In this document: piece after piece, positions 10,036 through 20,552 of the stretch
Layout of the letters: every line of letters starts with the position of its first letter
Position numbering within the stretch: position 1 is the stretch's first letter
Assembly (NCBI GenBank): GCA_963576735.1
Contig: OY755173.1
Location: 9,952,873 to 10,016,872 of the forward strand
Direction of reading: 5' to 3'
Source of the DNA: Bedellia somnulentella
Lineage: Eukaryota; Arthropoda; Insecta; Lepidoptera; Bedelliidae
Length of the DNA: 64,000 nucleotides
Translations under genes and position numbers: made by a program
The notes under the pieces: generated by a model
Database searches by the model: none
The model's input: only the letters and a program-made list of their open reading frames with translations
Told to the model about the DNA's origin: nothing

Positions 10036-11215
10036 TGAAGTTGCAAAAGGCGATGAACACTAAGAATTTCAAGCTTTCAACAAACTTTACCTACTGCGGC
10101 AACTACCTCACAACACTATAACCATTTTACTTTAATTAATTGATGATGCGACAAAGTAACCGGACATTCACAATTGCAACTCTTCCACGTATTAATACTC
10201 ATGATGATAATGTATATTCTTTTATATAAAAATAAATTATCAATTTAATAACAAAAGAGACAACTGTAGGCGAAGGTAGGAACGGTAGCTAGCACTTTAT
10301 TATAATTTATTTTCTTTGGATCGACAGATATAAATCGGAAAATAAAACGATATGTAAGTTCTCTACCTTAAATTTTCTCGATAGCTTCAAATTCGTTTTT
10401 CTTTTAATTATTCATGTCATTGTTACGGAGCTACAGCGGGATCGTAAACAATCTTTGTGAACGACTATTTTAAGGCTCGGAATGATGGAAACCAATATTA
10501 TAATAATCACTAAAGTCAAAATATGAGAAGTTACTTAACAATTTTTACAAATTTATAATTATAATTGTAATGCGGGAAGCGGGAAATTATATTAAGAAAA
10601 ATGTGTCGTTTTATGCTTCTAGTTGCAGCTTGAAACAAACAATTCGCGTGCTACGCTTGTAATTTTAACCGTGAGCTTTTCGATAAGAAATCCAAAGATA
10701 TACGATATCTCAGAAGTTGGAACAAGATAGCTATTTTAAATCAGGATATATGTAGTCAAAAGGTGAAGCGTGCCAGCACCGGTGGCTGATTTAAAATGTC
10801 AATATTTGGCGGCCCTTACCACACACGAAGTTAAAAGCTATTGCTAGTGCATACTAAAATTTATTTGCGTCGAACTAACCAAAATTAATTATCGGTACAA
10901 TAATTAGGCGTGCCGAACAAACAAATAAGTTACACCTTCGCCTTCTATTTATAGAATATTACATTAATATTGTTGGCTGCATTCAAAATTGCGGTTTTGA
11001 TGTATGGCTTTGATATTCATAATGAATTAACTGTTGTTTACAAATATTATTATATAATATATATTAATTGCAAATATTTCTGTATTACTTTTTGCTTTGC
11101 ATTTTTGTTTTATGCTTTTTAATATATCTATAATACCGGTTCTTACACCATCAGTTTTCATAGTCTAACCATTTTCAAACATTATCTATATAGGGGTGCT
11201 CACAGGGTATGACAC
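10036..11215. other. AT-rich region, nothing recognised
   Basis: No open frame of note, no inverted repeat or known family detected by eye. Confidence 0.45.
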
Positions 11216-11345
11216 AAATAACAAAGCACATCGATCAAGGATAAAGTAAGCCCCAAAAGAGTATAATAATTAAATGCTGTATAGGATATTAACTGGAAGA
11301 TACATTTAATAATACATAGAACACATATAAATAAAATCCAAAATA
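11216..11345 (-). mobile_element. C repeat remnant
   Basis: ATCAAGGATAAAGTAAGCCC and ATATAAATAAAATCCAAAAT follow the order of a SINE tail also present at 38870-39062. The tRNA-like head is missing and divergence is high. Confidence 0.4.
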
Positions 11346-12550
11346 AGAAATTTTTTTTATTAAATATCTAATTTAAAACATTTGTGCGACAAATAATGTT
11401 TTCTGCCACACCTAAGTTCTTCATCATCCATAGCTTACCCATAATTACAATTTATCTTTTAAATTATTACCTAATTACTCACCAAAGAAGTAAGTATTCA
11501 AGGCTATCTTTTTGTTCGACATAGTTGCCCGTGAGGACAAGCTGTATCAGTTCTTGATTTATTTAAAGTATACTCGTTCGTGGGCTTGCCTCACATATTA
11601 CATTTTCTCTTATCATATCCCAATAAATAGGAGTTGCGAACGACTAAAGAAAAAACACAAAGAAGTACTGTAATAAAACTCCACATAAAACTTTACTTTA
11701 AAGAGTATTCCCTATAATGACGGTTATAAACGTTCGGAATTTGGTAGTGAACTTGACTTTGTTAATTTAACCTTCGCTTTGTAAACAACCTGATACTTTT
11801 ACCGCTTCTAATTTATGAATTCTATACAAAGGTATCCGGGATCGAATCGTAGTCTTAATATCAATAAATAAATTCGACGTTAACCGTCGATATATTAAGA
11901 TAGCGTAAACTAATTCAAAGGAAAACTGTGAATTGAACGCATGCATTTACTACGCACTGGTATACCTACTCGTTTAGACGCAATTTTAGATATCATGAAA
12001 TGTAGTTAATTTAGTCACACAGTTTTATACAATTTCAATCACACTACAAAATATGAAAAAAAATCTTATATTTTTAAAAATTAGCAGTATTTAATTATAA
12101 AATTTGTGATGTTTCTAAAACATGTAAACAACATCAATATAATAATTCCCGTAAAAATGGCGTTATTGTTTTATTACTTTTTACAAAACTATTTCTACAC
12201 TAGAAATATCCAAACCTATTATAAAACTATATTAAAAACATCAATAAAATGTGTAGAATCTCGATGAATAATGGTAATATTCACTTAAGATTATTATTTC
12301 ACATATAACCCATACATATTACTATATCCACTTTAAGAGACCACAATAATTATGAACACAATAAACCTTTCAATCGTGCACTTGTTATTTACGTCTAGAG
12401 GTATTTTTACAGCTATCGAAATTACAAAACATTGGCGAGCAGCACTAATATTTATAGTTGCCGTTTGTGGGAGTTTGATGATGGACCGTGAGTGAATCAG
12501 ACACACCTTGTGGTAAACCACTACAGTCGAGAAATAGCATGGTTTCATAA
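11346..12550. other. AT-rich region, nothing recognised
   Basis: No supported gene. A 71-codon frame at 12333-12548 on the minus strand has no recognisable features. Confidence 0.45.
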
Positions 12551-12587
12551 AAGCTTATTTTTATTTTATATAAATTAGTTAATAATT

Positions 12588-12785
12588 AAAGGAAAGAAAA
12601 ATTTCGACACCGGCGGTGTTCGAATCCGCGATCTGGGGTATACGCCCCCGTCGCTCTGCCAATTGAGCAACAGTGTCAATGGCTTCCAGTGCGAAATTCT
12701 TCTATCCTTTGTTTGTTTTACACTTTTTAAGTAGTGTTTGCGATCCCTACCAAATAAAAAATATATTTTCTTTCCTTTAATTTAT
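12588..12785 (-). mobile_element. T element T2, right arm partly deleted
   Basis: The left arm has AAAGGAAAGAAAAATTTCGAC and a full tRNA-like sequence. The internal spacer GTGCGAAATTCTTC...TTAAGTAGTGTTTGCG matches T1. At the right end only TTTTCTTTCCTTTAATT is kept; the inverted half-tRNA is gone. CTACATGAGGTTTTCATG follows, as beside the other two copies. Confidence 0.7.
12606..12677 (-). pseudogene. tRNA-like sequence in T2
   Basis: Minus strand reads GACACTGTTGCTCAATTGGC and later GCGGATTCGAACACC. In this copy the anticodon stem can pair GGGG/CCCC around the loop GCGTATA, but position 33 is C rather than U. Box B is mutated. Confidence 0.55.
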
Positions 12786-12953
12786 CTTTAACTTATTAGT
12801 AATAATCCCTACATGAGGTTTTCATGTCATAAACATTCAAATTTAATTAGTTAAGTTTAATTGTAAAATAGAGACTTTTCCCTACAATCGTTTGATTGTG
12901 CTTGGGGAGTTTTGTAGGGTGTGTGTGTGGTAAGTAATATAAACTGTGAATTA

Positions 12954-13368
12954 GGCTTCGTCCCCAGTAGGCAAACTGTTAGCCGCCGACTAAGTTAGCG
13001 GCGTATCGGTTTAGTACGCCCTTCCATATATTTCAAATGGAGTGTTCACAGTTTGCTAGTTTTGCACTCACTGTACGCAGTTTGCAGCGTTACGCGCGCC
13101 GACTACCTTAGTGAGCGGCCGACTCCCACCAAAACCGGTTCCAGTCGGCGGCGGCGATTGGTTGTTCGCCGGGCGTAGTGACTCCGTTTGCTGCAAACTG
13201 ATTACAACAAAAGTAAAGTGATAATTCAGTCGGTCGGCTAAACTCTTACAGTTTGCTTGCGACGCACGAAAATTGATTTGAGTCTGCAGCTAACTCAAAT
13301 TTCAGTTCGCTGCAAATTTGCGGCTCACTCTGTCGGCGGCTAACAGTTTGCCTACTGGGGACGCAGCC
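12954..13368. mobile_element. M2 MITE, TTA duplication
   Basis: Ends are ~38 bp inverted repeats: GGCTTCGTCCCCAGTAGG at the left and GGCTGCGTCCCCAGTAGG at the right, continuing AAACTGTTAGCCGCCGAC. TTA flanks both sides (12951-12953, 13369-13371). The 415 bp interior is GC-rich with short GCCGAC repeats and no coding frame. A 3 bp TTA duplication fits PIF/Harbinger-type transposases; the source is not in the window. Confidence 0.8.
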
Positions 13369-13371
13369 TTA

Positions 13372-14078
13372 ATGTAATAATAAATTAATTAATTAATGTT
13401 TTTTGTTAATTATATAAAGATCAGAAGCACTATGCTGAGCAATCACGAACCCAAGAAACAAAATAAATCACTTCTTGTTTAATATTGTTTCTGTTGTTTT
13501 TATGATGTCAATGATAGATAACGCAAGATATAAAATAGTAAAGATTCCAATTTTACAGATATGAACGTGGTTGCTATATTCTTACAAAATAAACCATTTA
13601 TGTATTAACTCAGTTTAACATTGTTACTTTAGTGTGTTAAGTGGCGGCTCGAAATATTAATACCCTATCTATTCCTATCATTTGGTATTCATAAACATTT
13701 TCTTTGTCCTGTTTAAATCTCTGAGATTCCATTTATTCTTTTGCTTTAGCTACCTGAACATACACACGTGTATTGTGTACGCTGTCCACAAAACAGAGAT
13801 TCGAGTGTCAGCGTACTTGTATTATTCAATAAAAGCCCGCGATCCATCAAAAACATAATATTAACATTTCCTATTACGATCAATACACTTGACGAAATTG
13901 CGAAAATAATATAACTTTGAGAGAGCTATATTGAATTTAATCTCATGACAAATATGTGCAAATAGCTTTACACGTGCCAGTCGCTACTTTAGTTCGAATC
14001 ACAAATTAAACACACATGCGAAACGAGATTATTCTTTCGTTCGTTTGCTACACAAATATTTACTGGTTTATTAAATAA
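13372..14078. other. AT-rich spacer
   Basis: No supported feature. Confidence 0.4.
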
Positions 14079-14645
14079 CTAGTGGATCGGCCCAGCTTCG
14101 CACGGGTAGCGTTGTTTTATTAATATCTGAGGTTTCTTCAAACACTGCTCAAGATTTGTGAAATTTAGCGCAATGATTACTACTTAGAGCACTCCTGAAT
14201 AGTGTAGCCATAGAGTAAAGAAATACACTGGAAATAGAGAGCCTTCTTGCTTAGTGAGGTACCTCGTTTGAGTTACTCGTCGCGAGAAAATGAGGGAGTT
14301 CTCGTATTTGAAATATAAACCACCTCACGTAGCTCCTCACTTTTTCGAGGCGCGAGTCGAGGCAGCACTCGCATAGACCAAAGTGAGTGAGTGAGTTACC
14401 GACTATTTAAATGTTGAGTCGATACATTCATTATACTCGTGTCGCGGTTGAAGGAGTCGGGTCAGTTTGATGGAATGATTAGTCAGTTTATTTTAGCGTT
14501 TTCTTACAAATAGTACCCATTTAATTTTACCTTAGATTAGCTTACATACATACATACATATACTCACGGCCATTAATCCCAAAACGGGGTAGCAAGAGCT
14601 GCAGAGCTAGAATCTCCTCAGCCACATTTGGATATTGATAGGGGA

Positions 14646-14740
14646 GTAGCCCACCAACTATTAGTACACCAACAGAGTAGTACACCAACTATTTGTACAC
14701 TTATGGTTTGCAATAAAAGTTTGAGTTTGAGTTTGAGTTT
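14646..14740 (+). mobile_element. short retro-insert with (GAGTTT)n tail
   Basis: The insert contains TACACCAACTATT, TTTGCAATAAAAG and (GAGTTT)3. It interrupts S1 between GGGGA and AGATGG. The AATAAA plus simple-repeat tail looks like the 3' end of a LINE. S2 copies such as 34241-34596 share the same (GAGTTT)n tail. Confidence 0.6.
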
Positions 14741-14867
14741 AGATGGCAGAAATGTAGTATAGTTGGTGATGGGTTTCCAACCGCATCGCCCAAAAACCAC
14801 TAAAGGCCCCATACCCTTAGTCACCTCTTACGACACCCGTGGGTAGAAAGGGGTAGCGACATTCTAA

Positions 14868-14998
14868 GCCGGCACTACACGGCAATCTAAACCGGCACTA
14901 CACGGCAATCTAAATCTAAGCCGGCACTACACGGTAATCTAAGTCGGCACTACACGGCAAAGCCGGCACTACACGGCAAAGCCGGCACTACACGGCAA
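14868..14998 (-). repeat. six tandem copies of the S1 5' terminus
   Basis: GCCGGCACTACACGGCAA is repeated six times, with spacers of TCTAA, TCTAAATCTAA, or single A. Each unit is the S1 5' end (TTGCCGTGTAGTGCCGGC on the other strand). Confidence 0.9.
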
Positions 14999-15012
14999 AT
15001 TAGAATAGCTTA

Positions 15013-16124
15013 ATGATATTAATGGGCCGAAGTGAGTAAAAAAACTAATAAAGCAGTTATAGAAAGTTTGTTTCAATTTAAATATTTTGAATAATTTAAT
15101 TAAGGGCGTCCCCGGAAAAATAGGTTGATATTGATTGTTTGGAAGTTCTATAAAGTCTGATTTGATGATATTGATATGACATGAATAAAATATATGTTGG
15201 TGATTAGTTCATGGTGTTAAAATTTGATGTTTAACATTTTAATAAATTGCTGAAAAATATGATGAAAAAAATTAATTGGAACATGCTTTGTTTTCATAAA
15301 AACCGTATAGGCTCCACTGGCATAACATACATGTGAACTCATGTGTCTACATACGCGTAGCTTTAAGATCTGTAACTTTGATGTTTAACTTTTCATTTAA
15401 ACATTATAGTTATTCAATAAAACTAAATAAACTACATTTATCCTGCGCGCGCGTTTTTTCCGCCCCTGTCACTCTCAGTAAATTTGACGTAAGAGTGAGC
15501 GCAATAGCTGCAAATTGCGGGGAGGCCCTTAAGATTATTTATAAAAAAATACAAAGTATAAAACATTAGAACTTAGAACTCATTTTCCCTCATTGAGTGC
15601 AAAGCGGCAACATTACGCGTGCCTCACTGTTGACTCGTTAATAGAGTATATTTCATTCTCTTTACCTCGCCTCAAATGAGGGGTACCTCATGAGGTAAAA
15701 TGAGGCTCTCACTCAATACTCATTAAAGAGAGTGAGATATACAACGCTACGTCTTGCTGGATTTCAATGACACTCAGTTTATGTTGCCAAATTAACGCCA
15801 TTTCGGTTCGAACTCCGAAGGAATCCCCGACCGAAGTTCTGATACAACAAACTCCTACATACAATACATAACATACCTAATAACATACCTAATCTATTGT
15901 ATAGTACGTACGTACATTCATCATGACAACGACAAAATAATTAATAACGTTATCCATGCCATGTGACACCATCCATCCATCCATGTCTCATCATCTCACC
16001 GACTCAAAAATTAATTTAAGAGAATTGTAATATTTAGGTGGGTTGAACTGACGCGTGTGGAATAAAGAAATTGCTAAGGTATCAATCACAGTACTCATAT
16101 TCAATTAAAAAAACTTATTTCGTA
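15013..16124. other. Helitron interior with GAGGTACCTC motifs
   Basis: No coding sequence seen. TGAGGTACCTCG near 14260 and GGGGTACCTCATGAGGTAAA near 15679 lie at two ends of a ~1.5 kb stretch rich in GAG/CTC. They may be inverted ends of a nested element, but the match is patchy. Confidence 0.35.
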
Positions 16125-17346
16125 CTTTTTAGTACTAGATTGTTTATTTTCGGTTGTTTTTCTATGAAGTCGGTTTTCTTTTTGTTAAAAATTATTTTAT
16201 TTTACGAGTTTTAGAGATGGGTAGACCTGGCAAAGATGCCTCTCGGATGAGGAAGCGACAGTTACTGTATTATTCTTCGTATTTCCGGTATTTCTATTAT
16301 AGTACGATATTAAATAGGCTCAACCATATGTAACCTTACATTGTTCTTAAAATCCTTCGAAAGGCGATGGTCTTCAATTCTACATCTCAAGAAAGACTCA
16401 AACGCTCACGCCGAATATCCCTGAAGGGGTTAGCAGAGGTAGTAATACTTCTGAATATCACGTGACATTGTCACCTGTTGTTCAGAGTACCCACGATTTA
16501 TTAGGCAGTGTTCTCACGTTATACAGGGCAGGCCTATCGGCGTTTTGAACAAATACACTGTCACATAATTGTGAGTTTCGACAGTCCCCTCGATTTCCTG
16601 GGATGCCATCATCGGATCCTGGTCTCATGGTACTTTTTCGGTAACAATAACATAACAAAAGAAATGTTTAGTGAACCTGTACTTCTCTTCATAAAAGCTA
16701 CGAAGAGGAGTATAAATCTATATAGAATGTGGAAAGAACTGTTTCCTAATACCTAGTGATTGAGGATCCACAACTTCTATCATCAGCTCAGCAGCATAAC
16801 AATATGATTTTCAGAAGCAAATGCCAATATAAGTTCAGAAAATATGTAAAACGCGGTACATTTGCCTATAAAATTTGAGGGTTCCCCTCGATTTCTCCAG
16901 GATCCCATCATCAGACCCTGATATCCTCATCATGGTACCAATTCGGGAGTATCTTCTTTCGAATAAAAAAATAATAATCAAAATCGGTTCATAAATGGCA
17001 AAGTAATCGGCGAACAAACATAAAAAAAAAAAAAAAAAATACCGGTCGAATTGAGAACACTCCTTTTTTTGAAGTCGGTTAAAAACTACAAAGTGAGGAT
17101 GGAGGGAAGTTTTCATTTCCAGCCCCTGAGTGTAGCTTTGTGATTTCTGTGAAAGCGCTCATATGAGCGGTTTAGTATCTTCGAACATAAACTAATTTTT
17201 AGAATGAGTTGAAGTTGAGTTGAGTATAATAATCAAAATCGGTTCACAAATGGCGAAGTAATCGGCGAACATACATAAAAAAAAAAAAAAAAAAAAAATA
17301 TACGGTCGAATTGAGAACACTCCTTTTTTTGAAGTCGGTTAAAAAC
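16125..17346. mobile_element. dispersed repeat bounded by GAAGTCGGTT
   Basis: ATGAAGTCGGTTTTCTTTTT (16166) opens it, and TTTTTTTGAAGTCGGTTAAA closes it at 17071 and again at 17330. The closing block (AATCGGTTCATAAATGG, poly-A, GTCGAATTGAGAACACTCC) is present twice, at 16975-17085 and 17232-17346. No protein was recognised. An S2 copy is nested. Confidence 0.5.
16396..16575 (-). mobile_element. S2 3' half
   Basis: CGCTCACGCCGAATATCCC, then the S2 tail blocks, to GTTTTGAACAAATACACTG. The tRNA head and 5' body are missing. Confidence 0.75.
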
Positions 17347-17918
17347 GCAATGAAGTACTATAACAACTACAACTACTGGCGCCATCTAGTATTTAATATG
17401 TAAATTAGTAATTATTTGGTTTTGGTCACGGGCGCGATGGCTTATTTCATGTGTAATTTCGCTGTTTCTCTACCGATTTCTATGATATTTTTTTTATTGA
17501 ATAGGTAATAATGTTACCTTTTTTAAATTAGGGATGAGTGAGAGTATTATAAACGTAAGAGTAAACAAATATAATCAGAATACTCCGAACTACTAAACTA
17601 TCAGGAGTTACACGTGATATTGTGAGTCAACCATAAAAGATAGACATATGCTGTTGAAGATTTTTTTTTAGTAAATTTTATGAAGATTTTTTCCGCCATA
17701 CATACATTTTATGTAACTTTAACCATTAAGGCTGCACACGCGACGGAAGTTTCAAAAACGGAGTAACTTCTCCCGTTTTTCCAAAATTTCCCAAAATTCC
17801 CCTTTACTACTCTGCTGGAAAGTATACAAAAACCTGTGCAGGAGTATGAAGAATAATTGTACCAAGTTTCGTTAAAATCCGTCGAGTAGTTTTTGTTTCC
17901 ATAAGGAACATACAAACC

Positions 17919-17950
<32 letters not shown>
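17919..17950. repeat. (GACA)n microsatellite
   Basis: Eight GACA units, within the Helitron 5' region. Confidence 0.9.
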
Positions 17951-17952
<2 letters not shown>

Positions 17953-18071
17953 AATTTTACTGATTGCATTTTTGGCATCAGTATCGATCCCTAATCATCA
18001 CCTGATAGTTATTTTGAAAATATATTTCATGTACAGAATTGATCTCTCTACAGATTTATTATAAGTATAGA

Positions 18072-18178
18072 TTGCTTAACAAAATAATAAATGCGCTATC
18101 ATAAATTAATGGTGTTTATAAATTAAGTTACTTTCAGAATACCTGAACGTTCGGAGGTCTCGGGTTCGATCCCGGGGG
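18072..18178. other. flank with tRNA box B-like piece
   Basis: GTCTCGGGTTCGATCCCGGG at 18157-18176 is a perfect T-arm-like sequence, probably a stub of a tRNA-derived SINE. No box A is found upstream. Confidence 0.45.
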
Positions 18179-18190
18179 GTAAACTCATAA

Positions 18191-18353
18191 CATAAACATA
18201 AAACATAAACGTTCACGCCGTTTATCCCCGAAGGGGTTGGCAGAGGTACCAATACTTCTGAACTCACATGGCAAGCGCCATCTAGTTTCCAAAGAAGGTA
18301 CCCACGTTTTGCTTAGACAGTGTACTCACGTGATAGGGGGCAGGCCTATCGCC
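18191..18353 (-). mobile_element. 5'-truncated S2 with 12 bp target duplication
   Basis: Tail (TTATG)n at 18191 leads through CGTTCACGCCG and the S2 3' body to GGCAGGCCTATCGCC. GTAAACTCATAA flanks both sides (18179-18190, 18354-18365). 5' truncation with a target duplication is the hallmark of LINE-type reverse transcription. Confidence 0.9.
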
Positions 18354-18383
18354 GTAAACTCATAAATTTAATTTGTAAGATTA

Positions 18384-18577
18384 AGGCTGCCTGTCCATTT
18401 AAGCGGAGCGATGCGGCGGAGCGGAGAAACGGACAAATATTAGCCAATAGTATTGCACAAAAAGGACACTCTGTGCCCTGTCCACTGCGGAGCGGAATTT
18501 TTGTGCAATACTATTGGCTAATATTTGTCCGTTTCTCCGCTCCGCCGCATCGCTCCGCTTAAATGGACAGGCAGCCT
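18384..18577. mobile_element. M3 palindromic MITE, copy 1
   Basis: Perfect ~80 bp inverted repeats begin AGGCTGCCTGTCCATTTAAG and end at TTGCACAAAAA, leaving a ~35 bp centre. TA flanks both sides. A nearly identical copy at 47171-47354 differs mainly in the centre. The whole can form one long hairpin. TA duplication fits a Tc1/mariner-like mover, but this is inferred. Confidence 0.9.
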
Positions 18578-18600
18578 TAACCCAGTTTGAAAGGATATTG

Positions 18601-18795
18601 CAGGCTTGAATCATCTGATTATCCGAAAATTAAAATGATTCCGTTCTTCGGAGGGCACGTTAAGCCATCGGTCTCGGATAGTATTACGGTAGTAGTCGTT
18701 AGTCTGCCAACCCGCAATTGGACAGCATAGTGGACTAAGGCCAAATCACACTATATAGGGTAGGCAGGAGCCCCTTGGTGGGGACAAATATGGGC
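18601..18795 (+). mobile_element. SINE-like dispersed repeat
   Basis: GGAGGGCACGTTAAGCCATC, CTGCCAACCCGCAATTGG and GCAGGAGCCCCTTGGTGGGG form a conserved block that I associate with a widespread lepidopteran repeat. No tail or target duplication is evident. Confidence 0.5.
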
Positions 18796-18841
18796 TTTAA
18801 GGAATCTAATTCAACAATGACACCCATTGCGCAGGCGCGGA

Positions 18842-18940
18842 GCTCATAACGAAACTAAAGTCATAAAGACTTTTTTTGCTCCTTTAGCCTTAGCAACTCT
18901 TTTAATGTATTTATAGCCTTGAGAGTATAAATGTATTTCC
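18842..18940 (+). mobile_element. possible ancient S1 3' end beside exon donor
   Basis: CCTTAGCAACTCTTTTAATG, then TTTATAGCCTTGAGAGTATAAATG, resembles the S1 end. It lies in the putative intron, a few bases from the splice donor at 18944. Divergence is high. Confidence 0.35.
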
Positions 18941-18944
18941 TCAC

Positions 18945-19127
18945 CCTATGCTTATCCCTGGACGCAGTGTATAGCACCCAGCCGACGTACACGAACATGA
19001 TGATGGCTGGCACGACCAAGCTGGCTATGAACGGGATCCGGCGCACCACGGCGTGGTATATCGCCAGCAGAAACAGCAAAATCCCCACCAGTATAGCTAT
19101 GTATCGGCCTGTACGCTGACGTTCTTC
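18945..19127 (-). CDS. candidate host exon with two membrane spans
   Basis: A 183 bp, 61-codon segment is bounded by a splice acceptor (CTTTTTGCAG/GAAGAACG) and a donor (CATAGG/GTGAGG), phase 0 at both ends. It is more GC-rich than its flanks. The product starts with charged EERQRTGR, then has two hydrophobic spans: YIAILVGILLFLLAIYHAVV at residues 9-28 and IPFIASLVVPAIIMFVYVGW at 31-50. It ends basic (SRDKHR). This is consistent with a hairpin of two transmembrane helices. I do not recognise the family. The next minus-strand candidate exon, 6845-7201, joins in phase after an 11.7 kb gap. Confidence 0.55.
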
Positions 19128-19227
19128 CTGCAAAAAGCATGTATTTGAAATAAAATGAAATGAAATATCACGCTGCAACTTAGTTTTTTAATATTACCTT
19201 TATTCACGGTTGAAAATACAATAAGAA

Positions 19228-19405
19228 ATACCTTCCTTAGCCACTTTTGGAAGTTAAGTGATGAAGAGATGGTTGAATAAGTGATTTTTAGTGATGATTT
19301 TCTAACCAAATCGCCCACAGTTACAAAGACTAAAATTCTATAATCGCCTCGTACGATACCATGAGGAAGAATATGGAACAGTTTTATCCTAAATCGACTT
19401 TACAC
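19228..19405 (-). mobile_element. S1, diverged, 3' end lost
   Basis: CTTAGCCACTTTTGGAAGTT, AATCGCCCACAG, AATCGCCTCGTACGATACC and AAATCGACTTTACACAAC follow minus-strand S1 order. Confidence 0.6.
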
Positions 19406-20488
19406 AACAAGTAAGATGGGTTAACGACAGACGAAAAAAACAGGGTCTTTTTTAATTACCGCTTTTCCTAAATGCATATTCATATTCGGTTCACACGGTT
19501 CATATTCAATATCAAATCAGTTTATAGCTATATCGACATATCGGTCGGCTAGTCTCTCAACCAGTTTTGACGGCCCTGTTCTGGCTGATGTTAAAAGGAG
19601 AAAATAATACAATTTAATGCAAAGCCACTTATTTTCTTCTTCTTAATAAAATTAAATATAAATGTGTGGTTTGTTTGTGGGAAGCCCGGGGATTACTATT
19701 TAATATACAAGTGTAAACAAGCGATGATTTCAATAGATACTTTAGATTTTTGAGTATTTTTTTTTCCAATTTTAATCAACAATTATTTTTTAAGTTTTTT
19801 TTTCGTGTTTCGCGATCGTCTTTGAATAATCAGTTTACGTTGGAGATAAGATAGTAAATAATATGCCACCTCTTAGTACCTAACGGTAAGTATCGACTAG
19901 AATGAGATGACAGTCTACGATTCTACATAAGTGCGTAAGAGATGGCTGTTTTATACCACGCGATATCTAGTTAAAAGGTCGCTCGTACTAACTAAGCTGA
20001 AATACTTAAATCATAATATCAATAATATTTTTATTTTAACACCGTCAAAAAAAATATTGTATAAGATATCTTCGGCACATGTGACAAAAAACATTTCTTT
20101 TTTGCCTTTTATTTAACTCAAGACTTTTCAATATATTCACTTTAACGTTTTAAAACAGGTATCTTTTTAACCAAAAAACACCCCCGTAGCCATACTTTTC
20201 GATTTACTAAGTGAACGAGCAAATAACAATAGAAATAGTTTCAATGTTGAATCGCAACTCGATACCACGTGAGTCGTGAATAGTAAACATCATGAATTAA
20301 ATGACGGCCATTCATCAGCAAAAATAGATTCACACTAAACTGAAAGCTTTGTTCTCTTTCAAACGCTGTGTTTAAATTTTACTGTAAAACCACACGCACT
20401 TTAATTTAAATCAGCTTCGAGTAGTTGTATACCTGACATTTAAAAACTTTATTGGGTAGATTTGTCTTAAAGTATATAACTAGAGCAG
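19406..20488. other. AT-rich region with one D repeat
   Basis: Apart from D at 19875-19985, nothing recognised. Confidence 0.4.
19875..19985 (+). repeat. D repeat
   Basis: AGAATGAGATGACAGTCTAC, GTGCGTAAGAGATGGCTG and ATACCACGCGATATCTAGTT also occur at 41868-41975 (plus), and in part at 46284-46352 and 49857-49935 (minus). Family unknown; no frame. Confidence 0.65.
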
Positions 20489-20552
20489 GAGCTCCGAATA
20501 ACACTAACCCCTTTCTTCCCTAGGGTGTCGTACGAGAAGACTATGGGTCTCA
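20489..20552 (+). mobile_element. S1 5' fragment used as target
   Basis: CCGAATAACACTAACCCCTTTC and GTCGTACGAGAAGACTATGG match the start of S1. Its ACTATGGGTCTCA was duplicated by the following insertion. Confidence 0.5.

Larger units (their letters stand above)
14545..15001 (-). mobile_element. S1 with amplified 5' end
   Basis: Minus-strand S1 with (TATG)n tail at 14545. A 95 bp insertion splits it at 14646. At its 5' terminus the last ~20 bp are repeated six times (to 14998). AGATTAGCTTA (14534-14544) and AGAATAGCTTA (15002-15012) flank the whole, so the repeats lie inside the target duplication. Confidence 0.8.
14079..18071 (-). mobile_element. composite Helitron with nested insertions
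   Basis: The minus-strand 3' end is a hairpin (CCCGTGCGAAGCTGGGC), then CGATCCACTAG at 14079 before T. A matching 5' end, TCTATACTTATAATAAATC, lies at 18071 after A. Helitron-internal sequence (GTAGCTTTGTGATTTCTGTG, GTTTCGTTAAAATCCGTCGA, (CTGT)n) occurs at both 14.1 and 17.1-17.95 kb, supporting one element. S1, S2 and other repeats are nested between. Whether both ends belong to one insertion is inferred. Confidence 0.55.

Noticed and set aside
12951..13371. CpG-rich promoter
   Set aside because: GC content comes from MITE inverted ends; no adjacent gene.
14868..14998. CRISPR-like array
   Set aside because: Repeats are the S1 end with spacers of 0-11 bp; not CRISPR.
18139..18178. Complete tRNA upstream of S2
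   Set aside because: Only a T-arm-like piece; no box A or acceptor.
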